Origin: Prorocentrum cordatum
Taxonomy: Eukaryota > Sar > Dinophyceae > Prorocentrales > Prorocentraceae
Direction: 5' to 3'
NCBI GenBank assembly: GCA_963575745.1
Contig: CAUYUJ010016061.1
Coordinates: forward strand, 189,858 to 253,857
DNA length: 64,000 nt
Shown here: positions 21,550 to 32,531 of the stretch, piece after piece
Layout of the letters: every line of letters starts with the position of its first letter
Numbering within the stretch: the stretch's first letter is position 1
The notes under the pieces: model-generated
Told to the model about the DNA's origin: nothing
What the model saw: only the letters and a program-made list of their open reading frames with translations
Database searches by the model: none
Made by a program: the position numbers and the translations under genes

Positions 21550-22800
21550 CGCACCGCGGCTTTGATTCCGAGCGACTGCGTGCACAGAACCGAAGGCGAC
21601 TCGACGCTCAGGTCGCCGTCGGAAGGGAGCCTCACGGCAGCTCAGACGCCGACGGGGACCTTTGGCCACCATGACGTCAGGATCGTCGCAGTCGGGTGGC
21701 CCTGTTCTCAGCCGCATGCGTGGGCAGCTGCGCGTCGGCGTCTCCATCGACCACACATGCGGCGTTGTGGTGAGCGGGGGTGCTGCGGCTGGCAGCCGCG
21801 GGGGGGAGGGGGGCAGAGCTGTCAAGCTCGTCGTCGGCGTCGTCGTCGTCGTCGTCAGTTGCGCAGCGCTGCTCGGCCAAACGAACGCCAAGCCGTGGCA
21901 GGAGGTGCCGTTGCGTGAGCCCCTCGCTGCTTCTGTTGTTGCTGTTTGCCCTCCACCTCCGTCCCCCATTGTCCCGTCGCTATTTCCTACCTGCCTTCCC
22001 CCTCTCCTGCTATTACCTGCCTACCTTACCTACCTACCTGCTATTTCCTACCTGCCTTACCTGCCACCTCCTTCCTTGGAGGTTGGAGGTATCTGCAGGC
22101 CTCACGAGCCACTGGAGGGCACAAACAACTCGGTAGAGATTCCCTTCATCTCCTCCTCCCCCCTCCCTTGCCCAGTTCCCCCTCGGTCCCCTACCGCCTC
22201 CCCCTCCGCCTCGCCTCCCCCCCCCTCCCCCCTCCCACCCCCCCTCCTCTTCCACGTCAGCCCTCCTGTCCACCTCCTCCATCACCTCCCCCCCTCCCTC
22301 CCTGCTCCTCCTCCCCCCCCCCCCATACCCTCCCCCCCCACACCCTCCCCCCCCCCACGAGCGGCCGGCCCCCGCCCGCCCGCGCGCGCGCGCTCCTCGC
22401 GCGCGACGGAGGCGGGTGCCGGCGGCAGGTCGGTGGGCCTCGGAGGGGGGGCAGCGCAGCGCAGGAGAGGGGGGCGGGGGAGGGAGAGCTCTCCTCCCCT
22501 GCCTCCCCCCCTCCTTCCCCCTCCCCCTCCTCGCCCTCCCTCCCCTCCTCTCTCCTCTGGCAGCAGGGCCGGCCCTCTCCTTCCCCTCCCCCCTCTATCC
22601 TGGCAGCAGGGCCCTCTCCTCCCCCCCCCCCCTCCCCTGCCCCATTTCCCTCCTCGCCCTCCCTCCCCTCTGGGGGGAGGGGGGGAGAGGAGGGTAATGG
22701 GGGAGGGGAGGGGAGGGCAGGCGGGGAGGGGGGCGGGAGAAGGTGAGAGCGAGGGGGGGGGGCAGAGAGATGGGGCGGGGAAGGGAGGCAAGAGACGAGG
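21550..22800. other. Low-complexity CCCTCC/GGGAGG region, no gene
   Basis: 22140-22800 is strongly skewed (CCTCCCCCC on the plus strand, switching to GGGGAGG near 22670). A GTC run lies at 21830-21860. Frames are Pro- or Gly-rich artefacts. Confidence 0.6.
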
Positions 22801-23671
22801 GGGTCTAGCGAGCAGAGGGCACACGGGATGTGGACACGGCCCTCGAGATGTCCCGGGACTTCCACGGGCAGCTGTCGGTGCGGTCGCTGTGGGGGTGCGG
22901 CCAGGGGAGCACCTGGCGACACTGATGGGAGGCCCAGGCAGCGCGTGCCCGTCGCGGGGTTGCCCGTTCGAGGCCGCATGCAGTCGCTGCTCCGAGCCAA
23001 GGATCCATGATGTGGTTGCCTCGTGCGAAGGGAGAGGGGGCCCTTGTGCTTTTCCCCAGCGATCGGGGTCCCGGGGCTCTCCCTGGGCCCTTGGACCGTC
23101 AACGGGTGGTCCACCTTCTCTATATTGAAAGAATCATGAAGTAGCCTATGTTTTTCAATTATTTCTGGTTTTCTAAACAGATTTCGACTCCCTCAGGCGT
23201 TCCACTCACTTATCTGCGGGAGAAACAAGTTCGAGCCTTGACAATGGCCTGCCGTGCACAGTTCGTGCCAATCTGGTTGCAAAGCGGGTCCCAGGGAAAA
23301 CCCCAAGATCCAGGACCCGTTCCACCAGGGCCCTGTGCCAGAAGTCTGCGCGCCCAGACGAAGGTATCGTGACCGCCCGTGATCAGGCCGAGAAGGCTGT
23401 CCGAGGATACCCCTTGCCTTTTCTGGGTCGTCCGTGGCCTCTCTCGCGAGGCGGTTCCAAGGGCTGGCTACCTGTGCGGTGCATGGCCGCCTGGACGTCC
23501 AAGGGTCTTGCGTCGCTGCCTGGCCGACTGCAGGGCGTTCCAAGAACGGCCCCGCATTCGGCCTCGGCGGAGGCTGGCGGGAAGCAGAAAGACTGTAGCG
23601 GGGGAACACTTGGGCCGTCTGTTCTGGCGGAAGCCGGGCGGAATCAAAAACATGGCCCATGTTGTAGCTTC
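22801..23671. other. No confirmed gene; weak exon-like frame
   Basis: About 22809-22926 in the plus strand reads TRDVDTALEMSRDFHGQLSV and more after an AG; natural composition, but only about 38 codons and no family match. Otherwise nothing recognised. Confidence 0.25.
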
Positions 23672-23785
23672 TGCGATGAGGATCGATGTGAAGCGCGATC
23701 CTATCCACGCCGACGTCGCCGATGCAGCGACGATGCGGCCAGATCCCCCGACCCCATCAACTCGGACCCCATCCAGGAGGCCCCT
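23672..23785 (+). repeat. Family-A palindromic element, partial copy
   Basis: ATCCACGCCGACGTCGCCGA, GCAGCGACGATGCGGC and the right end CCCCATCCAGGAGGCC match the family-A right half. The left terminal repeat is absent. Confidence 0.6.
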
Positions 23786-23939
23786 AGCCGACAATGGCGT
23801 ACCCGGAGTGTCGGAGCTGGCCATGTGGAGCACAACACACGCGCGGAGCCTAGCAGGTGCAACGTCGCGATTGCGGCAGTGATTTGGGCGAGCCGAGAGG
23901 CTGGGAGAATGAGAGTGACGAGCCAGGCAGGCCTGGCAT

Positions 23940-24017
23940 TAAGTCGGGCATGTCCCTCTACAGGAGGAATGTTCCAAAATAACCAAAAAAAATAGTGTAG
24001 GAGAACTTGCCCAACCT
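23940..24017. mobile_element. Short family-B MITE-like copy
   Basis: About 78 bp. Left TTAAGTCGGGCATGTCCCTC then TACAGG; right, reversed, TTAGGTTGGGCAAGTTCTCC then TACAC. The internal part is A-rich and much shorter than in the 21381 copy, so this is an internally deleted member. Confidence 0.6.
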
Positions 24018-24462
24018 AAGCCTAGGATGAAGATGAATCGTTCTATAGCGTACCTGAACGCCCTCAGAGAGTCCTGGGGTGCTCTGGAGCGGACGCGGCG
24101 CCCAGTACATCCTCCAGATTCGCGGGCTCCCTGAGACTCCTGGTTTTGTCTGCACCCTGGCTTCGCGTTCAGGAGGGGCGGGGTGCCCCACCCAGTGGAG
24201 TCGGAGATGTGACGAGCTGGAGGGTGCCGCGCACGGGAGGGCGCAGGCGAGGCTCAATGACGCGCGCTTCCCCTCGCCATGCCGGCCGGCGGGGGGCGCG
24301 GGCCCATGCCGGAGGTCTGGGGTCCCCAACTTGTGCATCCGCACCGCTCTTGTGCAGGCGAAGACTGAGCCCAGCACCGGCGTATGCGCGTCCAGGTTCA
24401 GCCAGGGAGCCGACATCACAAATGTCATGGCCGAGTGGCCTGGCCAGGACTCGCGTCGGTCT
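24018..24462. other. No recognisable gene
   Basis: Mixed composition. A minus-strand frame runs through it and on through the TG repeat as His/Thr runs; I see no domain. Confidence 0.4.
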
Positions 24463-25120
<658 letters not shown>

Positions 25121-26315
25121 GTTGCACAGCCTTGCGCACAGCCCCTGGCTTCGGGTGAAACCAGTGAAAACCTGGACTGCATGCCACAGAGGCATGACCC
25201 AAAGGACCTACACAGATCCACTCAGGAGACACTTTACAGGGAAAAGTACAGCTCCAGCATGAGGACCGACAGGTCCACCCAAGAAAATGTCCCCCCCCAC
25301 ACAGAGGGCGCTCCCAGAACCACGAGGTGCTTCGGCCCAGCAGTAGGACAGCCTCGCCCGTCGCAGCCACCAACCCAGCGCGGCCCTGGGGCCCGAGGCC
25401 GCAAAAAGGCCGCCCGATACCAGCAGGCGGAGGGCCAAACGCACGCAGGCCCCTCGGGGCCGACGCGAGCCGCGCCAGGGTTGGCGGCCTGCCGCACGGT
25501 CGGCAAACCACTCAGAAGACCGTCGCGTATGCAGCGCATGCGGGGGGATGGGCCCAGGGCAGACTTGCTTCGAGCCCCACGGGTGGCATACAACCCACGC
25601 CTTCTGCACAACACAGCCTGCCCACAGACAACCAGGACGGGTCCGAGGTGGTCCACTTCCGCCTCCCGACCCGACGCATCGTTCGAGGCGGCGGCAGTGC
25701 AGGCAGCAGGAGGAGGCGAAGCTTCATGCAGCCCCGCCGCGCTTGACCAAGCACTGACTGCAGGCGGCAGCGTGTCGCTTGCAAACCTCGCGTGTCGCTG
25801 CTGCCCGCTCAGCACCAGCACGCCCAGCAGGAGGCAAGCTGCCTTCCTCCAGGTCTCCCTGCATCTCGTCCTCCGTTGCCGTGCCGAGGTCGGGGCCACC
25901 CTCCGCCCTAGCCGGGTGCGACCTGGCTGCCTCCGCCTCAGCAGAGGGCGGGAGCCGAACAGCCTCGGGTGCTGCAGGCGGCGCAGCACCACCAGCTTGC
26001 GCAGGCGCACTGGCGCCAGCCTCCGCAGGCGCTGCGGCCAGCTTCTCCGCCCCCTGCCGCTGCCCCAGGCCACGGATATTGCCGAACGTGCCTTCGAGCT
26101 CAGCACGGAGAACGCCCCCGGCACCAGCGCCCAGCAAGTCCAGGTGCGTTCCCAGCTGCTGCACCGTGACGCCGAACGAGCAGCCAGGCGCGCTGAGCGC
26201 GGCCGCGGCCTGCGGGGTCTCAGGCGCCTGCGACCGCAGCAGCTCGGTGCGCGCCTGCGTGAGCTCCATGGGCGTGATCTCTTTGGCTCGAGCAGTGGCG
26301 AAGCGTTCAAGCTCG

Positions 26316-26485
26316 CCTATAGGCCCACCAAATAATGTTCTAAGAACCCCGTGTGGTCTGCACGAGATGTTCGTAGAACAGTTCTGGCTGGGTCTGTTTT
26401 GTTTAAACGCATCGGGTTCTGTGCTAAGAACATTGTTCTCATAACATTTCTGGGTTCTAAGAACATGTCGTGGCAGGCCTATAGG
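26316..26485. mobile_element. MITE-like element with CCTATAGG ends, nested in pseudogene
   Basis: 170 bp bounded by CCTATAGGCCCACCA on the left and its imperfect inverse TGGCAGGCCTATAGG on the right. Inside the ends, ATGTTCTAAGAACCC and GGGTTCTAAGAACAT are also inverted. CCTATAGG is itself palindromic, so it could be either the TIR tip or an 8-bp target duplication. It interrupts the coiled-coil frame of the pseudogene, hence inserted after it. Confidence 0.75.
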
Positions 26486-27314
26486 AATGCTGGGACAATT
26501 GGTCCCTGCTCAATTGGCAGCCAGCGTTGAAGTGGACTGGTCGAGGTCCATCTGCAGCCCCGCCAATTGCAGCTGCTTGGCGTCGAGAGCATCTGCCGCT
26601 TTGGTGACCGCGCTGGTCGCCCTGTGGAAAACGGCTTGGCCAGCCGAGCCTTCACTTGGAACCTGTCACGCTCTGCCGCGAGCCGCTGGACAGTAGCGGC
26701 CACGTCTGGGATGCTCGTGTGTGAAGGTCGTCGGTCTGCGTCTGCGCGGCGACCTCGTCGACCCGAACGCGCCGAGCTTGCTATGCTGAGGGAGGCACAA
26801 CAGCAGCTGCCGTAGCGGGGACCATGGGAGCCACGTCAGCGCCCGTCGCCGCTGACCTGGACGCTGCATACAGCAGCTGGCACCTCTTCTCCGCATCCGC
26901 GAGCTTGCGCTACAGGTCCGCCAGCTTGCCGCCAGCCTTGGCTCCTCCTCGGAGCGCATCCTCAGCCTTGCCGCCCCTGGGCACCGACAGCTCTCCCTGG
27001 GCTCCACACTGCACAGGAAGGCCACGGGCTCGGGACGACGGCACGCACCTGCGCACGCCACCTTGTTTCCGTGGTGCGGTGGGTGCATCTGTTGCGATAC
27101 CCCTTGGGCTTGCCCACCGTTCGCCATGGCGCGGGCGTCGGCACCATTGCTCCCGTGCTGCGCCAGGACGAGCGAGAGCACTCTCTGAGACAGCCCCGCT
27201 GAAGAAGACAACAATGAGAAATAATGGCATCGTTGTCCTCGATTCTGGCTGAAAGCGCGACCCCTCGCGATCAGAACGTCCTCTCGGGCTCGCGGTCGTC
27301 GAGTGACGCTGTGC

Positions 27315-27336
27315 CTTGAGCCAAAATGGCTACGGA
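27315..27336 (-). other. Exact dinoflagellate spliced-leader sequence
   Basis: On the minus strand this reads TCCGTAGCCA, then TTTTGGCTCAAG, identical at all 22 positions to the conserved dinoflagellate SL. It lacks the downstream donor (GGTAAG) of a real SL RNA gene; the next bases are GCACAGCG. It therefore marks the 5' end of a reinserted trans-spliced mRNA, not an SL RNA gene. Upstream on that strand is a (CA)n run. Confidence 0.9.
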
Positions 27337-27440
27337 TGAGTGTGTGTGTGTGTGCGTTAGTGCATCTAGTGTCTTATGTGAATTACTGGTGCGTGCTGTG
27401 TGTGTTGTGTGTGTGTGTGTTGTGTGTTGTATGTTCTGTG
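27337..27440 (+). repeat. (TG)n microsatellite
   Basis: TGTGTGTG runs with GTTGTGTGTT interruptions, abutting the 5' end of the SL-capped pseudogene. Confidence 0.85.
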
Positions 27441-27632
27441 TGCGTAGCACCCCGCAGTCGCGGATAAGAGTGAGGGGGGGGCGGAGGCGGCGGGCGAAGC
27501 TTTGCGCGCGGGCGCGCGCTGTCAGAGAAAGCAGAAGGAGCAGCAGGGCGAGGGTGGAGGAAGAGGGCGCACAGCAGGGAAGAGGGGCGAGCAGCAGGTG
27601 TCGGTAGTCTTTTTCAAGGGATCCAGCAGGAA

Positions 27633-28118
27633 TCACGGGCCTGCGTGCACATGCGCCACGTAAGCCTGCGCCACGTCTCCAGCCAGCGGGACGCGCAAAG
27701 CTGCCTCGATGCGCACGCGCCCCGAGAGCCCTGCTTCGCTGGCCTCGCCAGCCCGGATCTGCACCTCCATGGCGACAAGAACATCTCGCACCGCCTTGTC
27801 CCGGGCAGCAGCGCGCTCTGCAGGCACCACCGGACGTTGTCGCCAGCAATGCGGCTTCGTCTTGAAATCGCAACCATAACGGCAGTTGCCGCCAGGGGTG
27901 TGGACCCGCATCGGGCACCTAATTGACGACGTTGCCTTGTACGTAGTCATCTGGGAGTCGTACAGGCGCACCGCAGCAAGGACAGGCATGAAATGATCCA
28001 GGGCGGGCTAAGCATTGTGTCCAGCGAGGCCGCCAGAACCCCGGGGGAGATTCTGCACGCGATACATCCAGTCAGTTTTCGGTTTAGCCTTCGCCATAGC
28101 CTTCGCTTTGGGTGCCAT
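27633..28118 (-). pseudogene. Degenerate open frame, unknown protein
   Basis: ATG at 28118 begins MAPKAKAMAKAKPKTDWMYR, a Lys/Ala start like many dinoflagellate element-encoded ORF1 proteins, but it meets TAG near 28008. A second frame from 27989 reads MPVLAAVRLYDSQMTTYKAT, then CPMRVHTPGGNCRYGCDF and EAALRVPLAGDVAQAYVAHV, stopping at 27633. The composition looks protein-like. Whether this is one broken gene or two exons is unclear. No named family is recognised. Confidence 0.33.
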
Positions 28119-28189
28119 GGTGCAGGAAGAAGCCGCTTGGGCAGCGATGACTACGGATTAGTTGTCCCTTTCCCCGTCCCCCCAGAACC

Positions 28190-28350
28190 CCCATGTGTAG
28201 CCCCCAAGTGTAGCCCCCAAGTGTAGCCCCCAAGTGTAGCCCCCATGTGTAGCCCCCAAGTGTAGCCCCCATGTGAAGCCCCCAAGTGTAGCCCCCAAGT
28301 GTAGCCCCCAAGTGTGGCCCCCAAGTGTAGCCCCCAAGTGTGGCCCCCAG
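28190..28350 (+). repeat. 13-bp tandem repeat CCCCCAAGTGTAG
   Basis: About twelve near-perfect copies (CCCCCAAGTGTAG or CCCCCATGTGTAG). The minus strand has GGGGG every 13 bases. The minus-strand peptide of Gly/Trp/Leu is a repeat artefact. Confidence 0.95.
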
Positions 28351-28446
28351 AGGCCGTGCCCTCCATCCGGCTACGCGCGCGCAGGGACAAATAATGACCG
28401 TTCGGGCCCCCTCACTCTGATACCCTCTCACTCTGATATTTGTGTA

Positions 28447-29115
<669 letters not shown>

Positions 29116-29130
29116 TTGGCGCCTTCCTGA

Positions 29131-29316
29131 GAGGGCGCCGAAGCCCCCGCCCCTGGGACTGCCTGCCGCATCTGCCTGTCGGGCCCCGGGGGCGAGGGCG
29201 TGTGCAGTCCGTGCCCCTGCCGCGGCAGCCTCCGCTGGGTCCACCTCTCCTGCCTGCGCACCGAGTTCCTCGCCCGCCAGCAGTGGACGCAGCTGACCTG
29301 CTCCATCTGCAAGGCC
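29131..29316 (+). CDS. RING-CH (MARCH-type) zinc-finger exon
   Basis: The frame opens after a TGA at 29128 and reads CRICLSGPGGEGVCSPCPC, then H at codon 28 from 29161, C at 31, and CSIC at 47-50. The spacing C-x2-C, C-x-C, x7-H-x2-C, x15-C-x2-C matches the RING-CH (RINGv) domain of membrane-associated ubiquitin E3 ligases. Ligases of this class normally carry transmembrane helices after the domain; the sequence after CKARGRNG shows none, so the exon probably ends near 29316. Upstream is a 490-bp TG repeat, so either that repeat lies in an intron or this is a gene fragment. The frame is intact across the whole domain. Confidence 0.65.
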
Positions 29317-29668
29317 CGAGGCAGAAACGGCAGCATAAACATAACAAATTGCTGGAGCACCGCGCGGATCTCTCGGGCCATCTCGAGCCATCTCTTGGAG
29401 GTCATGTTGGGCTCTCTGAGGCCCTCCTGGAGCCATCTTGGGCGAACAAGTGCCCTCTGCCATCTCGCGGGGCGCCCCGTCCAGGTCCAGGGGAGGGAGA
29501 GCAGGGGGGAAGGGCAAACCCATCCCCCAGCAGGGGAAGAAGGGGGGCTGGAAGAGGAAGCTCCTCGGACCACCCACGCCCGGAGGGCTGGGTGGCATTG
29601 CCGGAGCTTCGCACGGACCCTCTCGGACCTACGCCTGGGCGCCCCCCGTCGGCGCTTTGGGGCGCCGC
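29317..29668. other. No recognisable gene
   Basis: The RING-CH frame continues open through here with Arg/Gly/Glu-rich, unconvincing composition. A GGCC-like phrase TCTCGGGCCATCTCGAGCC lies near 29370. Confidence 0.4.
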
Positions 29669-29740
29669 CCCTCCTCCTCCTCCTCCTCCTCCTCCTCCTC
29701 CTCCTCCTCCTCCTCCTCCTCCTCCTCCTCCTCCTCCAGG
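29669..29740 (+). repeat. (CTC)n microsatellite
   Basis: About 70 bp of uninterrupted CTCCTC. Confidence 0.95.
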
Positions 29741-30129
29741 AGCTCTCCGCGCGCCATGTGGAGGCGGGTCCGCAGCCGACCCCGGGGAGCTCCGCGCGGG
29801 GGCTCCAGCAGGCCGCGCGGAGCTCCGAGCGACGCTGGAATTTCGGTACTGGTCTGGGCTCCGCGGGACTCCTTTGGATCTCCCTCCGATTTCGATTCGA
29901 CTCGATTTCCAGGGATTCCGACTCCGATTCGAGTGGACCTCGGGCTCCGATCTGGGCTCCGACCCTTCCCCGGAGGCCCCACAGGTCTGCCGACTTTTCG
30001 CCGACTCGGCTCTTCCCGACTCGGCTGCCGACTCCCGCCGGGCCGAGTTCTCTCGATCGCCGATCCGACTTCTCGATTCGATTCTGGGCTCTCCTGGTTC
30101 AGGAGGGGCTCGCTGCTTTTTGGGGGCAT

Positions 30130-30300
30130 TCCCTGGTCGTTCCTCTGGCCCCGTGCGCCCAGGAATTCGTGGGGCCATAGAGGGGCTCCGCTCGTCATTC
30201 AGCGTTCCCCATTCGAACGCTGAACGACGAGCGGAGCCCCTCTTTGGCCCCACCAGCGCTTGGGTGCACGAGGAGGGCCAGAGGAACGACCCTGCGTATT
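30130..30300. repeat. Large foldback element
   Basis: The core 30172-30250 has arms of 35 bp with two mismatches (GGGGCTCCGCTCGTC and TTCAGCGTT in both arms) around a loop of about 7 nt. Less perfect pairing extends outward: GGTCGTTCCTCTGGCCC near 30135 pairs with GGGCCAGAGGAACGACC near 30275. MITE-like; no target duplication found. Confidence 0.8.
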
Positions 30301-30825
30301 TGGCGCTAGCGCTGGAACAACAGTTCGTTGTTTTTAGCGCTCCTCCTCGCTGCAGCCTGCCATTATTGAGCGCTCGTTCTTGAGCGCTCGTTACTGAGCG
30401 CTCCCTCCTGCTATCGAGCCTTCCTTATTGGGCGTTCCCTGCCATCTCTTCCTCCTCCGGAGAACGAGTTCTCCGGGGAGCCGGCGCTGCTGCTGGCGGC
30501 GCTGGCGCTGCAGAGCGCGGAGGCCGCCTGGGGCTCCGAGAGCGTAGGCGCCCGGCGGCGGCGCGCACGGAGGGGGGCAGGGCCGGAGGCGCCTCGTCTG
30601 CTCAGCAGCCGCGTGGCTCAGAAGCTGCTTAGCTCAGAAGATCACCAACGAACAACACACACACAACACAGCTCAACACGACACGACACAACGCAACACA
30701 ACGCAACACGACACGACACAGCACAACACACCACACAAACACACACACACACAACACACACACACATACCGTAGGAGGATCGGAGGGGGAAGGACTGCTC
30801 AGTAGCTTCTTTTCTCAGAAGCTCT
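30301..30825. other. No gene; short interspersed repeats
   Basis: GAGCGCTCGTTCTTGAGCGC type repeats at 30365-30410. ACACAACACGACACAACAC tracts run from 30655 to 30775. Confidence 0.55.
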
Positions 30826-31041
30826 ATGCCTCCTACATGGGGTCGGAGTAGATGAGGTCGGAGGAGGGAGACGCATCGCCGATGCATCGCCGATGCGTCT
30901 CGATGCGGAGCCCGATTTACTTCATGCCGACGTCGCCGATGCGTCGCCCACGTGGGCGATGCATCGCTGGTGCATCGCCGATGTGTCGGGGATATGGCGC
31001 GAGCCTCCGACCCCACCTACTCCGACCCCATCCAGGAGGCC
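30826..31041. mobile_element. Family-A palindromic MITE-like element, best copy
   Basis: Left end GCCTCCTACATGGGGTCGGA then GTAGATGAGGTCGGAGG; right end CCTCCGACCCCACCTACTCC then GACCCCATCCAGGAGGC. These are inverted over about 37 bp. The interior consists of CATCGCCGATGCATCGCCGA type palindromes. The right end holds CATCCAG followed by GAGG, a splice-acceptor-like string. Confidence 0.8.
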
Positions 31042-31374
31042 TAGAACCTAGAAGCTGCTTGGCTCAGAAGATGACGAACGAACGAACACACACACACACA
31101 CCCACACCATAGGAGGATCGGAGGGGAAGGACTGGCTAGGGGTATGGGTGCGGGCTGTCGGAACCCGGGGGAGGCGCCCGTTCGAGCGGGGACCCCCTGT
31201 TCGACAACACGCACGCAGGGCCCCCCTTCGCTCGCTCGTCAGAGGCAGCTGAGCAGGCCCTACTGCTGGCGCCTCGCACGCAACCGCTGGGCTTCCGAGA
31301 CGGAGGGGACATCTGGCTGCTCCTCTCTCGCCAGTTCTTTCGGGGCAGGGTGAGAGGGGGATGGTCGGAGGCGC
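31042..31374. other. No recognisable gene
   Basis: Contains ACACACACAC near 31088 and a GATCGGAGGGGAAGGACTG phrase also present near 30780, so the family-A copy sits between diverged direct repeats (AGAAGCTGCTTGGCTCAGAA occurs near 30620 and 31053). Confidence 0.45.
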
Positions 31375-31532
31375 TCCTCCTCCTCCTCCTCCTTCTCCTC
31401 CTTCTTCTCCTCCTCTTCCTCCTTCTCCTCCTCCTCCTCCTCCTCCTCCTCCTCCTCTTCCTCCTCCTCCTCCTCCTCCTCCTCCGCCTCCTCCTCCTCC
31501 TCCTCCTCCTCCTCCCTCTCCTCCTACTCCTC
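31375..31532 (+). repeat. (CTC)n/(CTT)n pyrimidine tract
   Basis: About 155 bp of CTCCTC with CTT variants. Confidence 0.95.
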
Positions 31533-32310
31533 CGCGGCCGCGGAGGAGGCCCGCCAAGGCCGGGAGGCCCCCCCCCTTGCGTTCCTGGAGCTCGGCGCCT
31601 CTCCTGGCAGGGCCACGGCGGCACTCCGGTCGAGGCTTTTTGGCCCTTCCTGCTGGGGTGCAGATGCGTACGCGCAGCTGCCCCGATGCGCGCGTTCTGA
31701 AACGCAACGCGTCCCGTGTTCAGGACGTCCGTGTCAATGCGTTGCGTGCTGGCTCCACGTATCAGACCACGCTTTGGCGAATTGAATGTATCGCGTCGGG
31801 CCTGCGGTTTCAGCCTGCGTGCGGGGCGCCGTATCAATACGATACATGTTGCGTGTTGCGTATCGGGGCGGTCCGTGCGGAGCGAGGCCGCACGGATTTG
31901 CACCCTGTCAGGAGTGTCCTCCCGCTTTGCCGCTGCTGCGCCCTTGGGCTCGTCGCTGCCTCCCCCCCCGCCCTCGTGCTCCTCCTCCTCTCCCTCGATC
32001 CCTCGATCCCTCCGAGAAGCAGAAAGCCGTCGTAACGATCCCTCGCCCTCGAGCCCTCGTCGCCCTCGATCCCTCGTCGCCCTCCGAAGAACAGAAGGCC
32101 GCCATGGCGGCGTGCGGCGAACAAACGCAGCCCGTCGGGCGTGCCCGGTAAAGCATCCCGTCGGGAGTGCTCGGTCTCTGGTACTGGCGCGCTCCGTCGG
32201 GGCGCAGCTGGCCCCCTTCCCGCGGGGGGGGATGGCCGCCTACTGGCGGGCAGCGGGCCTCCTCTCGTGGAGCCCCACCCCGCGCGCTCCCGGGGCATCC
32301 GAGGCGAGGA
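31533..32310. other. No recognisable gene
   Basis: Mixed composition with CCCTCGATCCCTCGATCC and similar phrases near 31996. No domain in any frame. Confidence 0.4.
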
Positions 32311-32531
32311 GTTGGCATGTTGTCGGATCGACTAGACGTAAGAGTGACCTTTCGCCGGAGTGACTTTTGGTGCGGGCACAGATGGGTCCCCAGATGGCTG
32401 GAAACGAAGCAGGAGCAGCGGCTTGCGCGCCCAGGTTTGGTCCCCCCCGCGGCCCCCCAAAAGCCGCGCACCAAAGGTCACTCTTGCCCAGGGTCACTCT
32501 TACGTGCAGCCGAAGTTGGTATGTTGTCGGA
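32311..32531. mobile_element. MITE-like element with AAGAGTGACC ends
   Basis: Inverted ends of about 38 bp: left 32337-32374 (CGTAAGAGTGACCTTTCGCC, then GGAGTGACTTTTGGTGCG) and right 32467-32504 (reverse complement CGTAAGAGTGACCCTGGGCA, then AGAGTGACCTTTGGTGCG). A 17-bp direct repeat, GTTGGCATGTTGTCGGA with one mismatch, flanks it at 32311-32327 and 32515-32531. A partial relative occurs at about 46902-46935. Confidence 0.7.

Larger units (their letters stand above)
25130..27336 (-). pseudogene. SL-capped retroposed coiled-coil pseudogene (LINE ORF1-like)
   Basis: Read from 27336 downward: exact SL, an 84-bp leader without ATG, then ATG at 27230 (MPLFLIVVFFSGAV). The coding signal then jumps frames: LADL-stop-RKLADAEKRCQLLYAAS (in-frame TAG near 26910), a stop after VVPPSA, then DVAATVQRLAAERDRFQVK in a second frame, then AVFHRATSAVTKAADALDAK with QLQLAGLQMDLDQ in a third. 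After a nested MITE it resumes as ERFATARAKEITPMELTQAR and a long Ala/Glu-rich segment down to 25724. I count at least two stops and two frameshifts. Heptad-like helices after a Cys-containing N-terminal part resemble ORF1-type proteins of dinoflagellate retroelements; a following endonuclease could not be recognised in 25130-25700. Confidence 0.6.

Noticed and set aside
25130-25720. LINE endonuclease domain downstream of the ORF1-like pseudogene
   Set aside because: I looked for the catalytic motifs (N-terminal Asn, QE, GDFN, SDH) in all three minus frames and found none convincing; a frameshift-tolerant search would be needed.
27315-27336. SL RNA gene
   Set aside because: The SL is exact, but the donor dinucleotide and the rest of an SL RNA do not follow on the minus strand, so it is a relic on a reinserted mRNA.
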